A stretch of 64,000 nt of DNA from Halopseudomonas sp002296055 (GTDB taxonomy: Bacteria > Pseudomonadota > Gammaproteobacteria > Pseudomonadales > Pseudomonadaceae), in assembly GCF_050876985.1 (NCBI RefSeq), contig NZ_JBPAPP010000001.1; one strand, 5' to 3'. The notes beneath the pieces are model-generated. The model searched no databases and was not told the DNA's origin. It worked only from the letters and a program-made list of their open reading frames with translations. A program made the translations under genes and the position numbers. Within the stretch, counting starts at the first letter, position 1; each line of letters opens with the position of its first letter. Positions 10,327 through 18,876 of this stretch are shown here, one piece after another.

Positions 10327-10669
10327 GGCTCCCATGCTCTGCGTGGGAGCGCCTGTTAGTCAGGACGCTCTGCGTCCGGCTCTCGGCCGCAATGTTGTCT
10401 GGCAAGTCGCCTTTCGCCTTTTACGGCGAGCCAAGGGGGGCTGCTTGCCCAGCCCCCCTTAGCGATCCCCCGGGGCACCCGACTACGCGGCCCTTCGGGT
10501 TCGCTGCGTTGCTCGGTCTGACGGGGAGTCATAAAACTCGTCGCTGCGCTCCTCAGACATCCTATGACTCTTTTTCCCGTCAGTCCTGCGCTACTCGCCC
10601 GCGCAAACGGGACGGGAGTCCGTGCGCGCTGCACCGCTGCTGACGGCCCTCACGCAGAGCGTGGGAGCC
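10327..10669. repeat. Hairpin-rich noncoding repeat-like element
   Basis: This 343-base stretch fills most of the gap between the deacetylase gene and hisF (10312-10679) and holds no credible gene. It is framed by inverted ends, GGCTCCCATGCTCTGCGTG (10327) and CACGCAGAGCGTGGGAGCC (10651-10669). Inside are a perfect 11-bp hairpin (10433-10460, AAGGGGGGCTG / CAGCCCCCCTT) and a long interrupted hairpin (10518-10583, CTGACGGGGAGTCATA pairing with TATGACTC and CCCGTCAG). The outer palindrome resembles GCTCCCACGCTCTGCGTGGGAGC-like repeats common in Pseudomonas intergenic DNA. Confidence 0.6.
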
Positions 10670-10679
10670 ACCAAGGATA

Positions 10680-11453
10680 TTAGAGACGCATCTCAATCCC
10701 GCGCTCGGCCATATAGGCCTTGGCGTCGGCAATGCTGTATTCACCGAAGTGGAAGATACTGGCGGCCAGTACCGCGTCGGCACCGCCCTGCAGTACGCCA
10801 TCGGCCAGATGCTGCAGGTTACCCACGCCGCCGGAGGCGATGACCGGGATGTGCAGGGCGTCGCTGATGGCGCGGGTTACGCCCAGGTCGTAGCCGCTCT
10901 TTACGCCGTCCTGATCCATGCTGGTCAGCAGAATCTCACCGGCGCCCAGCTGTTCCATCTTCTTCGACCATTCGACCGCATCCAGCCCGGTCGGCTTGCG
11001 GCCGCCGTGGGTGAAAATCTCCCAGCGGCCGGGTTCGTTCGGGCCGGACACGCGCTTGGCGTCGATCGCTACAACAATGCATTGTGAGCCAAAGCGGTCA
11101 GCTGCTTCGCCGACAAACTCCGGATTGAATACCGCAGCAGTGTTGATCGAGACCTTGTCTGCACCGGCGTTGAGCAGGTTGCGAATATCCTGCACGGTAC
11201 GTACGCCGCCGCCGACGGTCAGCGGGATAAACACCTGACTGGCCATGCGCTCTACCGTGTGCAGCGTGGTGTCGCGCTCCTGATGGCTGGCGGTGATGTC
11301 GAGAAAGGTGATCTCGTCTGCGCCCTGCTCGTTATAGCGGCGGGCGACCTCCACAGGGTCACCGGCGTCGCGGATATTCTCGAACTTGACGCCCTTGACC
11401 ACGCGACCGTTGTCGACGTCGAGGCAGGGGATGATGCGTTTGGCCAGGGGCAT
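10680..11453 (-). CDS. hisF: Imidazole glycerol phosphate synthase subunit HisF
   Basis: 257-residue (beta/alpha)8 cyclase. With HisH it makes imidazole-glycerol phosphate and AICAR in histidine synthesis. It shows the family start AKRIIPCLDVDNGRVVKG with the catalytic Asp, the phosphate-binding PLTVGGGVR and VIASGGVGN, and the second catalytic Asp in LLTSMDQDG. The ATG at 11453 has GGAG upstream on the minus strand and gives the family length. It is the last gene of the hisB-H-A-F minus-strand cluster. Confidence 0.97.
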   Translation of the reverse strand: MPLAKRIIPCLDVDNGRVVKGVKFENIRDAGDPVEVARRYNEQGADEITFLDITASHQERDTTLHTVERMASQVFIPLTVGGGVRTVQDIRNLLNAGADKVSINTAAVFNPEFVGEAADRFGSQCIVVAIDAKRVSGPNEPGRWEIFTHGGRKPTGLDAVEWSKKMEQLGAGEILLTSMDQDGVKSGYDLGVTRAISDALHIPVIASGGVGNLQHLADGVLQGGADAVLAASIFHFGEYSIADAKAYMAERGIEMRL

Positions 11454-11462
11454 GGGCTTTCT

Positions 11463-11535
11463 CCGAAAGCAGCTGCAAGCTTCAAGCTGCAAGCAAAATC
11501 AGTAAACCAGCGCGGACAGCTTGCCGCTTAAGGCT
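11463..11535. repeat. GCTTCAAGCTGCAAG-type short repeats between hisA and hisF
   Basis: The 74-base hisA-hisF spacer has AGCTGCAAGCTTCAAGCTGCAAGC (two overlapping near-palindromes) followed by GCTTGCCGCTTAAGGCTTGCGGCTTGCGGC at the hisA 3' end. The last part encodes the Ala/Ser/Arg/Lys-rich end of HisA. Similar low-complexity GCTT/AAGC stretches recur in the hisA-hisH gap (about 12305-12375). Confidence 0.5.
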
Positions 11536-12277
11536 TGCGGCTTGCGGCTGCGTTGTCACACAGTGCCTGCGCTTCAGCCACATCCAGCGTGCCTTCGTAG
11601 ATCGCACGGCCGGTGATGGCGCCGATGATGCCGGGGGCGCGGGCGTCGAGCAGGGTTTGGATGTCGCCGATGTGGTGAATGCCGCCGGAGGCGATCACCG
11701 GAATCGAGGTGGCGTTGGCCAGCGCGGCGGTGGCTTCGACGTTGCAGCCCTGCATCATGCCGTCTTTGGCAATGTCGGTGTAGACGATGGCGCTGACGCC
11801 GTCAGCTTCAAAGCGCTTGGCCAGATCGACCACCTGAATGGTGCTGACTTCAGCCCAGCCGTCGGTGGCAACAAAGCCGTCTTTGGCGTCCAGGCCGACG
11901 ATCACTTTGCCCGGGAAGGCGCGACAGGCTTCGCCGACGAACTCGGGCTCCTTGACCGCCTTGGTGCCGATGATGACGTAGCTGACGCCTGCCTTGACGT
12001 ATTCCTCGATGGTGTCCAGCGAACGAATGCCGCCGCCGATCTGGATTGGCAGGTCCGGGTAGCGACGCGCAATCGCGGTGACCGCATCACCGTTGACCGG
12101 CTTGCCCTCGAAGGCGCCGTTGAGGTCAACCAGGTGCAGGCGGCGGCAGCCGGCTTCAACCCATTTGGCGGCCATGGCGACCGGGTCGTCGGAGAACACG
12201 GTGGCGTCGTCCATCAGGCCCTGGCGCAGGCGAACGCAGGCGCCGTCTTTCAGGTCGATAGCGGGAATTATAAGCAT
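11528..12277 (-). CDS. hisA: ProFAR isomerase HisA
   Basis: 249-residue (beta/alpha)8 isomerase (phosphoribosylformimino-AICAR-P isomerase). It starts MLIIPAIDLKDGACVRLRQG with the catalytic Asp8. It has PIQIGGGIRS for one phosphate site, the second catalytic Asp in VYTDIAKDGM and VIASGGIHH for the other phosphate site. The ATG at 12277 was chosen because the family begins at this point; the frame extends only nine residues upstream. The C-terminal tail is a few residues longer than usual and comes from a repeat-like sequence. Confidence 0.97.
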   Translation of the reverse strand: MLIIPAIDLKDGACVRLRQGLMDDATVFSDDPVAMAAKWVEAGCRRLHLVDLNGAFEGKPVNGDAVTAIARRYPDLPIQIGGGIRSLDTIEEYVKAGVSYVIIGTKAVKEPEFVGEACRAFPGKVIVGLDAKDGFVATDGWAEVSTIQVVDLAKRFEADGVSAIVYTDIAKDGMMQGCNVEATAALANATSIPVIASGGIHHIGDIQTLLDARAPGIIGAITGRAIYEGTLDVAEAQALCDNAAASRKP

Positions 12278-12397
12278 TGTCGGAGTTCCTTGGCCTGGCG
12301 GCATCGCTTTAGGCTGAAAGCTATAGGCTGGAAGATCAAGCTCGGTGTAGGTCTTGCAGCCTTTAGCCTCAAGCGGGTTTCTCGGGGTTTATTCGGT

Positions 12398-13042
12398 TTA
12401 CCAGCGCCCATCCCAGGCGAGAAAGTTGCTCAACAGCTGCAGGCCGTTGGTGTGGCTTTTCTCGGGGTGGAATTGGGTGGCGAATACGTTGTCCTGTGCC
12501 AGCGCGGCGGCAAAGTCGACACCGTAGTGGCAGCGACCGGCGAGTTGACCGCTCTTGTCCGGCGCGGCGTAGTAGCTGTGCACAAAGTAGAAGCGCGCGT
12601 CTTGCTCGATGCGGTGCCAGAGCGGGTGGTCGATGGCTTGTTTGACCTGGTTCCAACCCATGTGCGGGACTTTCAGGCGGGTGCCGTCGGCCTCTTTCAG
12701 CTCATTGCCAAAGAAGCGCACCTTGCCCGGGAACAGACCAAGGCAGTCAACGCCGTTGTTCTCCTCGCTGTGCTCCAGCAGCATCTGCATGCCGACACAG
12801 ATGCCGAGCAGCGGCTTTTCCTTGGCGGCCTGTCGGACCACACCATCGAGCTCAAGCTGGCGCAGCTCGCTGACGCAGTCGCGAATGGCGCCAACGCCCG
12901 GCAACAGTACGCGGTCGGCGGCGAGAATGATCTGCGGATCGCTGGTCACGTCAACCTGGCGGGCGCCGGCGTGTTCCAGCGCCTTGGCAACCGAGTGCAG
13001 GTTGCCCATGCCATAGTCGATGACGGCTACATGACTGCTCAT
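12398..13042 (-). CDS. hisH: Imidazole glycerol phosphate synthase glutaminase subunit HisH
   Basis: 214-residue class I glutamine amidotransferase that feeds ammonia to HisF. The nucleophile Cys is in LGICVGMQML, with the oxyanion strand just before it. The His-Glu pair is in ATQFHPEKSH. It begins SSHVAVIDYGMGNLHSVAKAL. It starts four bases after the hisB stop and is separated from hisA by a 120-base spacer carrying low-complexity repeats. Confidence 0.97.
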   Translation of the reverse strand: MSSHVAVIDYGMGNLHSVAKALEHAGARQVDVTSDPQIILAADRVLLPGVGAIRDCVSELRQLELDGVVRQAAKEKPLLGICVGMQMLLEHSEENNGVDCLGLFPGKVRFFGNELKEADGTRLKVPHMGWNQVKQAIDHPLWHRIEQDARFYFVHSYYAAPDKSGQLAGRCHYGVDFAAALAQDNVFATQFHPEKSHTNGLQLLSNFLAWDGRW

Positions 13043-13045
13043 GGT

Positions 13046-13639
13046 TTACAGGCAACCCTTGGTCGAGGGCATGATGCCGCTCATGCGCGGATCTTCTTCA
13101 ATCGCCATGCGCAGCGCGCGGCCAAAGGCCTTGAACACCGTCTCGATCTGGTGGTGCGTGTTAACACCGCGCAGGTTGTCGATGTGCAGGGTGACCTGGG
13201 CGTGGTTGACGAAGCCCTGGAAGAATTCCATGAACAGGTCAACGTCAAAGCCGCCCACGCTGGCGCGGGTGTAGGGCACGTGCATCTGCAGGCCGGGGCG
13301 GCCGGAAAAGTCGATCACCACGCGTGACAGCGCTTCGTCCAGCGGCACGTAGGCGTGGCCATAGCGGCGGATGCCTTTCTTGTCGCCGATCGCCTGGGCA
13401 AAGGCCTGGCCGAGGGTGATGCCGACGTCCTCAACGGTGTGGTGGTCGTCGATGTGCAGGTCGCCGCGGGCCTTGATGGTCATGTCGATCAGGCCGTGAC
13501 GGGCAATCTGATCGAGCATGTGCTCAAGGAAGGGAACCCCGATGTCGAAATCGGCTTGGCCTGTGCCGTCGAGATTGATGGCGACCTTGACCTGGGTTTC
13601 CAGCGTGTCGCGCGCGACGCTGGCCTTGCGTTCAGCCAT
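13046..13639 (-). CDS. hisB: Imidazoleglycerol-phosphate dehydratase HisB
   Basis: 197-residue monofunctional Mn-dependent dehydratase (no phosphatase domain), the sixth step of histidine synthesis. Two internal repeats carry the metal His/Glu motifs: FLEHMLDQIARHG and DDHHTVEDVGI in the first half, HVPYTRASVGGFD and DNLRGVNTHHQIE in the second. It is the first gene of the hisB-H-A-F cluster, whose promoter must lie in the 139-base gap to the divergent oxidoreductase gene. Confidence 0.97.
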   Translation of the reverse strand: MAERKASVARDTLETQVKVAINLDGTGQADFDIGVPFLEHMLDQIARHGLIDMTIKARGDLHIDDHHTVEDVGITLGQAFAQAIGDKKGIRRYGHAYVPLDEALSRVVIDFSGRPGLQMHVPYTRASVGGFDVDLFMEFFQGFVNHAQVTLHIDNLRGVNTHHQIETVFKAFGRALRMAIEEDPRMSGIMPSTKGCL

Positions 13640-13778
13640 GGCTGTCTCCGCTGATGGATACGTTCAAAGGCGTGCATTATACGTGCCTGCCCGTGCCGAG
13701 GGCTACCAGTGGCGGATTCACCCTGCCAATCGGTGTGATAGGGCGGCACAATGGGCACTTCAAGCGGCGGAGAGATAT

Positions 13779-14882
13779 GTGGTGGATGTTGATCTGGTGG
13801 TGATCGGCGCCGGCGTGGTGGGTCTGGCCATTGCCCAGCGTATGGCGCGTGAGGGGCGCAGCGTGCTGGTGCTGGAGCAGGAAGACGCGCCCGGCTTGCA
13901 CTGCTCCAGCCGCAACAGCGAAGTGATCCACGCGGGTATCTACTACGCGCCGGGCTCGCTGAAGGCGCAGCTGTGCCGGCAGGGCCGTGACTTGCTGTAC
14001 GCCTGGTGCCGTGATTATGCGGTGCCGCACCAGCAGCTCGGCAAGCTGCTGGTGGCGGTGAATGAGGACGAGATACCCGCCTTGCAGCGGCTGCAGGCCA
14101 ATGCCGCTGCCAACGGCGTGGCGCTGAACTGGCTGAGCGCTGCCGAGGTTCAGGCGCGCGAGCCGCAGGTGCGCGCGGTGGCTGGTTTGCTGTCGCCACT
14201 GACCGGGATTGTCGACAGCCATGCTCTGTTGCAGTCATTTGAGGCGGCGCTGCAGGCTGCGGAGGGTGAGCTGCTGTGTCACACACGGGTTGAGCGCATT
14301 AGCGCACTGGACGGTGGGCTTGAACTGACTGGGCGCAGTAATGCGGAGGGCTTCAGCCTGCGCGCGCGGCAGGTGGTCAATGCCGGCGGGTTGTTTGCCC
14401 AACAGCTGCAGGCGGCCGCTGGCGCGCAGCAGGTTCCGCCCTTGCACCTGTGTCAGGGGCGCTATTTCAGCTACAGCGGGCGCTCGCCGTTTTCTCATCT
14501 GGTGTATCCGATGCCCGAGGCTAACGCCACCGGCCTCGGCGTTCACGCGACCCTGGATTTAGGCGGGCAGCTGCGTTTTGGGCCAGATGTGCGTTACCTC
14601 GACGCACTGGATTATCAGGTGGACGAGGCGCTGCGAGAGACCTTTGCCGCCGCTATCGCCCGCTATTGGCCAGAGGTTGATGCAGCCAGGCTGCAACCAG
14701 CCTATGCCGGCGTGCGCCCCAAGCTGTCTGGTCCGGGGGAACCGCCCCGTGATTTCGTCATCCAAGACCAGAGCGTGCACGGGGTGCCGGGGTTGGTCTC
14801 TCTTCTGGGGATCGAGTCGCCGGGTCTGACGGCCAGTCTGGCGCTGGCTGAGCAGGTCGCGCAGCGGCTAGATGCGGTGTAG
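13779..14882 (+). CDS. FAD-dependent oxidoreductase, LhgO/DAO type
   Basis: 367 residues, GTG start at 13779 with GGAG six bases upstream. The nearby in-frame GTG at 13782 is an alternative. The N-terminal Rossmann fold DLVVIGAGVVGLAIAQRMA binds FAD, and SSRNSEVIHAGIYY follows, a motif of the L-2-hydroxyglutarate oxidase group. The C-terminus holds the second FAD motif in GVRPKLSGPGEPPRDF and LLGIESPGLTASLALAE. It is probably a membrane-associated 2-hydroxyacid dehydrogenase or oxidase. The exact substrate cannot be read from sequence. Confidence 0.83.
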   Translation: MVDVDLVVIGAGVVGLAIAQRMAREGRSVLVLEQEDAPGLHCSSRNSEVIHAGIYYAPGSLKAQLCRQGRDLLYAWCRDYAVPHQQLGKLLVAVNEDEIPALQRLQANAAANGVALNWLSAAEVQAREPQVRAVAGLLSPLTGIVDSHALLQSFEAALQAAEGELLCHTRVERISALDGGLELTGRSNAEGFSLRARQVVNAGGLFAQQLQAAAGAQQVPPLHLCQGRYFSYSGRSPFSHLVYPMPEANATGLGVHATLDLGGQLRFGPDVRYLDALDYQVDEALRETFAAAIARYWPEVDAARLQPAYAGVRPKLSGPGEPPRDFVIQDQSVHGVPGLVSLLGIESPGLTASLALAEQVAQRLDAV

Positions 14883-14946
14883 GCTCCCCTCTCTCACTGT
14901 GCCATGATTTTTGCCCGGGGCTGGCCGGGTAGACCAAGGAGTGACT

Positions 14947-17121
14947 ATGAAATCCGTCGTCAAGGTGCTGGGGTTGGTAGTAGGTGCGATTGCCCTGCTG
15001 TTGATTGCAGCCCTGTTCTTCCTCACCCGTTTGTTCGACCCCAATGACTATAAGGACGACATTCGCGAAGCTGCCCGTGAGCAGGCCAATATCGAGCTGG
15101 CGCTGGACGGCGACATCGGCTGGTCCTTGTTTCCTTGGCTGGGTATGGAGTTGAAGGACGTGGGCGTGGCGCCGGTCGACAACCCGGCACAGCCGCTGGC
15201 CAAGGTCGGCACCCTGGGTCTGGGCGTCAAGGTGCTGCCGTTGCTGCGCCGTCAGGTGCGCATGAGCGATGTGATTCTGGACGACGTGCAGCTGCAACTG
15301 GTGCGCAACGATCAGGGTGTGGGTAACTGGGAAACAGTCGGCCCGCAGGATAGCGCCGCGGCAGAGCAGGGCAGCGATGCCAGTGCCGAGGCGCAAGCGC
15401 AGGGTGACGGCGCTAACGAGCCACTGCAGATCACGGTCGAGAGCGTGCAGGTTACCAACGCCAGCGTGCACTACGAGGACCGTCAGACCGGTCAGATTCT
15501 GTCGCTGGATGAAGCCAACCTGACCACCGGCGCGCTGATTCCTGGCGAGCCCTTTGATGTGTCCTTCCTGGGTTTGCTGACGCTGGATCAGCCGGCCATG
15601 CGCGTGCGCATGGACCTCAAGACCGTGGCCACGCTGCAGCCGGGTGAGCAGCGCTATCTGCTCAGCGGGGTTGATCTCAAGGTCGATGCCAGCGGCGAGC
15701 CCTTTGCTGGTCGCGCGGTCAACCTGCAGCTACAGGGCGACGGTTTGGTCGATCTGGCCGAGCAGGTGGCCGAGCTGACCCAGCTGCGTCTGTCGCTGGC
15801 TGACATGCGTGCTACCGGTCAGCTCAAGATGAGCGATCTGGATAGCGAGCCGCAGTTGGCTGGTCGCTTGGATGTGGCCGCCTTCGATGCACGTGACCTG
15901 CTGCGTGATCTGGGCCAGCCCTTGCCCGACATGGCTGATCCGGGCGCGCTCTCGAGTGTAGCCCTGTCGGCCAATCTTAAAGGCAGTACGAGCAGCCTGA
16001 TGCTTAACGACCTGCAGCTGGCGCTGGACGGCTTTGCTCTACAGGGCTCGCTGGGCGTGGCTGATTTTGAGCGCCAGGCGCTACGTTTCGATCTGGCCGG
16101 CGACAACCTTAACCTGGACAACTACCTGCCGCCGCGCGAAGAGGGTGAGGGCGGCATTAGCAGTGCCGGGTCAGGTGGTAGTCGCTCGCAAGCGGCGCCT
16201 GAGCCCTGGAGCGACGAGGATGTGCTGCCGCTGGAGGCGCTGGCGCGACTGGATGTGGATGGCAAGCTGACGCTTGAGCAGGTCACCCTGACAGGGCAAA
16301 CCATCAAGCCGTTCACCATGGCGGCCAAGGCCCGTGATGGCGTGGTCAGGCTGACGCAGCTTGATGGCGGTATCTTTGGTGGCAGCTTCACTGCCAGTGG
16401 CAGTATTGATACCCGCAAAACGCCCGTTGGCAGCGCCCTCAAGGCTCAGCTCAAGGGTATCGACTCGGCTGCAGCGCAGCAGGCTTACGAGGTGCCGCAG
16501 CAGGTCAGCGGCCTGCTCGACATGAGCCTGGACGTGACCACCGGTGGCAACAGCCTGCGCCGTTGGATGAACACACTGAACGGCAGCGCTTCGTTCAAGG
16601 TGGAGGACGGCGCTTTGCTGGGCGTGAATCTGGAGCAGCAGGTGTGCCGAGCCATTGCCTTGGCCAACCGCAAGTCGTTGAGTGCCGAGCACGGCAGTGA
16701 GAACACCGCATTCGAACAGCTCGATGGCAGCTTCACCATTCGCAATGGGGTGGTTGGCAACAGTGACCTGGTCGTTGATCTGCCTGGCTTGGCAGGCAAG
16801 GGCAAGGGCCAGATCAACTTGCCCGAGCAGCGTCTGGATTACCGTCTGGGCCTGTTGCTCGAAGGCGACCGCAGTGAAATGCCGGACGAAGCCTGTCAGG
16901 TAAATGAGCGCTATGCCGATATCGAGTGGCCCATCCGCTGTCAGGGTTACCTGCACAATGCGGGTAGCAGCTGCGGCGTGGATACCGAGGGCGTAGGGCA
17001 GATTGCCGCCAAGCTGGTAGGTAATGAAGTGCAGCGCAAGCTGGAAGAGCGCATTGACGATTCGCTTGGCGACAAGGCACCGGAGTTGCGTGACGCCATC
17101 AAGGGGCTGTTTTCACGGTGA
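14947..17121 (+). CDS. AsmA family envelope protein
   Basis: 724 residues with one N-terminal membrane helix (about 7-27, VLGLVVGAIALLLIAALFFL). The helix is followed by the AsmA-type N-terminus FDPNDYKDDIREAAREQANI. A long beta-rich periplasmic body follows and a conserved AsmA C-terminal part (GSFTIRNGVVGNSDLVVDLPGLAGKGKGQINL). AsmA-like proteins are bridge-type lipid-transfer or outer-membrane homeostasis factors. The ATG at 14947 follows AGGAG. The stop overlaps the mutY GTG start by four bases. Confidence 0.9.
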   Translation: MKSVVKVLGLVVGAIALLLIAALFFLTRLFDPNDYKDDIREAAREQANIELALDGDIGWSLFPWLGMELKDVGVAPVDNPAQPLAKVGTLGLGVKVLPLLRRQVRMSDVILDDVQLQLVRNDQGVGNWETVGPQDSAAAEQGSDASAEAQAQGDGANEPLQITVESVQVTNASVHYEDRQTGQILSLDEANLTTGALIPGEPFDVSFLGLLTLDQPAMRVRMDLKTVATLQPGEQRYLLSGVDLKVDASGEPFAGRAVNLQLQGDGLVDLAEQVAELTQLRLSLADMRATGQLKMSDLDSEPQLAGRLDVAAFDARDLLRDLGQPLPDMADPGALSSVALSANLKGSTSSLMLNDLQLALDGFALQGSLGVADFERQALRFDLAGDNLNLDNYLPPREEGEGGISSAGSGGSRSQAAPEPWSDEDVLPLEALARLDVDGKLTLEQVTLTGQTIKPFTMAAKARDGVVRLTQLDGGIFGGSFTASGSIDTRKTPVGSALKAQLKGIDSAAAQQAYEVPQQVSGLLDMSLDVTTGGNSLRRWMNTLNGSASFKVEDGALLGVNLEQQVCRAIALANRKSLSAEHGSENTAFEQLDGSFTIRNGVVGNSDLVVDLPGLAGKGKGQINLPEQRLDYRLGLLLEGDRSEMPDEACQVNERYADIEWPIRCQGYLHNAGSSCGVDTEGVGQIAAKLVGNEVQRKLEERIDDSLGDKAPELRDAIKGLFSR

Positions 17122-18182
17122 CACCCGAGGTTTTCGCCCAGCGCGTGCTGGATTGGTATGACGGCCACGGCCGCAAGGATCTGCCGTGGCAGCAGGACAT
17201 GACGCCCTACCGGGTGTGGGTGTCGGAAATCATGTTGCAGCAGACCCAGGTCGCCACGGTGATTCCGTATTACCAGCGCTTTATGGCCGAGCTGCCAACC
17301 GTTGAGGCGTTGGCGGCCGCCGAGGAAGATCAGGTGCTGCACTTGTGGACCGGGCTGGGTTACTACAGTCGGGCGCGCAACCTGCACAAGGCGGCGCGGC
17401 AGGTAGTCGAGACCTATGGCGGCGAGTTTCCGCGCAGCGTTGACGGTTTGGCGGAGCTGCCGGGTATCGGACGCTCCACCGCCGGGGCGGTCGCGTCGCT
17501 GAGCATGGGCATTCGCGCGCCGATTCTTGATGGCAACGTCAAACGAGTACTGGCGCGCTTCGCTGCGGTTGATGGTTGGCCCGGTGAAAAGGCAGTGCAT
17601 GATCGTTTGTGGCGCATGGCCGAGCGTTTAACGCCCCAAAACAGGGTGGCGCACTACACCCAGGCCATGATGGATCTGGGGGCCACCCTGTGCACGCGCA
17701 GTAAACCGTCTTGCCTGCTGTGCCCGCTGGGTGACGGCTGCGAAGCGCGGGTGCTGGGTGAGCCAACCCGCTACCCAGGCTCAAAACCTCGCAAGACACT
17801 ACCGGTGCGCAGCTGCGTCATGCCCCTGCTGGTCAATGGCGACGGCAGCGTGTGGCTGCAGCGTCGGCCCTCCAGCGGGCTTTGGGGTGGGCTCTGGTGT
17901 CCGCCGCAACTGGATGACGAAGAGCAGCTCGCGCCGCTGCTCGACGGCTTGCAACTGGCGGTGCACCAGCGGCGCGACATGGCGCCCCTGCGCCACACCT
18001 TCAGCCACTTCCATCTGGATATCCAGCCGCTGCTGCTGGAGGTGTCCGGCCCCGCTGGCGTGGCTGAAAGCGGGCAGGTCTGGTATAACCTGCGGCAACC
18101 CGAACCACTGGGTCTGGCAGCGCCAGTGAAAAAGCTGCTGGGCCGGATCGAGCCGCTGTTGCAGGCGGCCCTGGAGGAGTAA
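17118..18182 (+). CDS. mutY: Adenine DNA glycosylase MutY
   Basis: 354-residue base-excision enzyme that removes A opposite 8-oxoG. The helix-hairpin-helix is ELPGIGRSTAGAVAS. The 4Fe-4S loop has the exact C-x6-C-x2-C-x5-C pattern (CTRSKPSCLLCPLGDGC). The catalytic Glu region is WVSEIMLQQTQVATVIPYY. A NUDIX-like C-terminal domain (about 225-350) recognises 8-oxoG. The GTG start at 17118 overlaps the AsmA stop. Confidence 0.97.
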   Translation: MTPEVFAQRVLDWYDGHGRKDLPWQQDMTPYRVWVSEIMLQQTQVATVIPYYQRFMAELPTVEALAAAEEDQVLHLWTGLGYYSRARNLHKAARQVVETYGGEFPRSVDGLAELPGIGRSTAGAVASLSMGIRAPILDGNVKRVLARFAAVDGWPGEKAVHDRLWRMAERLTPQNRVAHYTQAMMDLGATLCTRSKPSCLLCPLGDGCEARVLGEPTRYPGSKPRKTLPVRSCVMPLLVNGDGSVWLQRRPSSGLWGGLWCPPQLDDEEQLAPLLDGLQLAVHQRRDMAPLRHTFSHFHLDIQPLLLEVSGPAGVAESGQVWYNLRQPEPLGLAAPVKKLLGRIEPLLQAALEE

Positions 18183-18186
18183 GCCC

Positions 18187-18459
18187 ATGACGCGCATGGT
18201 GATGTGCCGCAAATATAAGCAGGAACTACCGGGGCTGGATCGCCCGCCGTATCCGGGCCCCAAGGGGCAGGACGTGTTCAATGAGGTGTCGCGCAAGGCG
18301 TGGGATGAGTGGCAGAAGCACCAGACCATGCTGATCAACGAGCGCCGCCTGAACATGATGGACCCCGAGGATCGCCGCTTCATCCAGCAGGAAATGGACA
18401 AGTTTCTGGCTGGTGAGGAATACGCTCAGGCCGATGGTTACGTCCCGCCCAGCGAGTGA
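18187..18459 (+). CDS. yggX: Fe(2+)-trafficking / oxidative-damage protection protein YggX
   Basis: 90-residue YggX family protein with the conserved single Cys near the N-terminus (TRMVMCRKYKQELPGLDRPP) and the motif GQDVFNEVSRKAWDEWQKHQ. It protects Fe-S proteins from oxidation and is classically coupled to mutY, as here (four bases downstream). Confidence 0.96.
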   Translation: MTRMVMCRKYKQELPGLDRPPYPGPKGQDVFNEVSRKAWDEWQKHQTMLINERRLNMMDPEDRRFIQQEMDKFLAGEEYAQADGYVPPSE

Positions 18460-18505
18460 TTTGTCGGTAAGCGGCTGAAAAAGTGGAAAATATTATTCGG
18501 ATCGC

Positions 18506-18534
18506 TTGACAGCTTGAGGCGCAATCTATTTAAT
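18506..18534 (+). promoter_or_regulatory. Sigma-70 type promoter of tRNA-Phe
   Basis: A perfect -35 TTGACA (18506-18511), a 17-base spacer and a -10 TTTAAT (18529-18534) lie 13 bases upstream of the tRNA. Confidence 0.8.
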
Positions 18535-18546
18535 GGCGCCCACGTT

Positions 18547-18622
18547 GCCCGGGTAGCTCAGTTGGTAGAGCAGGGGATTGAAAATCCCCGTGTCGGCGGT
18601 TCGATTCCGTCCCCGGGCACCA
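18547..18622 (+). tRNA. tRNA-Phe (GAA)
   Basis: 76 bases with encoded CCA. The acceptor arm GCCCGGG pairs with CCCGGGC. The D-arm is GCTCAGTTGGTAGAGC. The anticodon arm GGGGATTGAAAATCCCC has anticodon GAA, and the T-loop is TTCGATTC. The mutY-yggX-tRNA-Phe order is conserved in Pseudomonas. Confidence 0.98.
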
Positions 18623-18630
18623 CTCTTTGA

Positions 18631-18663
18631 AAAGCCCGCTGGCAACCCCAGCGGGCTTTTTTG
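18631..18663 (+). terminator. Rho-independent terminator after tRNA-Phe
   Basis: The stem AAAGCCCGCTGG / CCAGCGGGCTTT with a CAAC-type loop is followed directly by a T-run. Confidence 0.9.
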
Positions 18664-18695
18664 TTTCTGGTGAGTCGATACGTCTAGCGCAGGTG

Positions 18696-18712
18696 TTGGC
18701 AAGGGTTTTGCC
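18696..18712 (+). promoter_or_regulatory. Candidate sigma-54 promoter of the amino acid ABC operon
   Basis: TTGGCAAGGGTTTTGCC matches the -24/-12 consensus TGGCACG-N4-TTGCW. The invariant GG (18698-18699) and GC (18710-18711) are correctly spaced. It lies about 165 bases before the ATP-binding gene at 18877. The rest of the gap to that gene shows no other feature. Confidence 0.5.
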
Positions 18713-18876
18713 TTGAAAACGGCCAGAATGACCGATCGCCTGATCTTGGTCATGATTGGCAGCTGTGCTAGCTTTGCCCTCACAGCGAACGGCGTGCACA
18801 CCCGCGCGCCACCGGCTGCACCACAAGTGCGCCAACCCAAGACCTGATGGCCAAACAGCCAGGTGGATACTGATAC

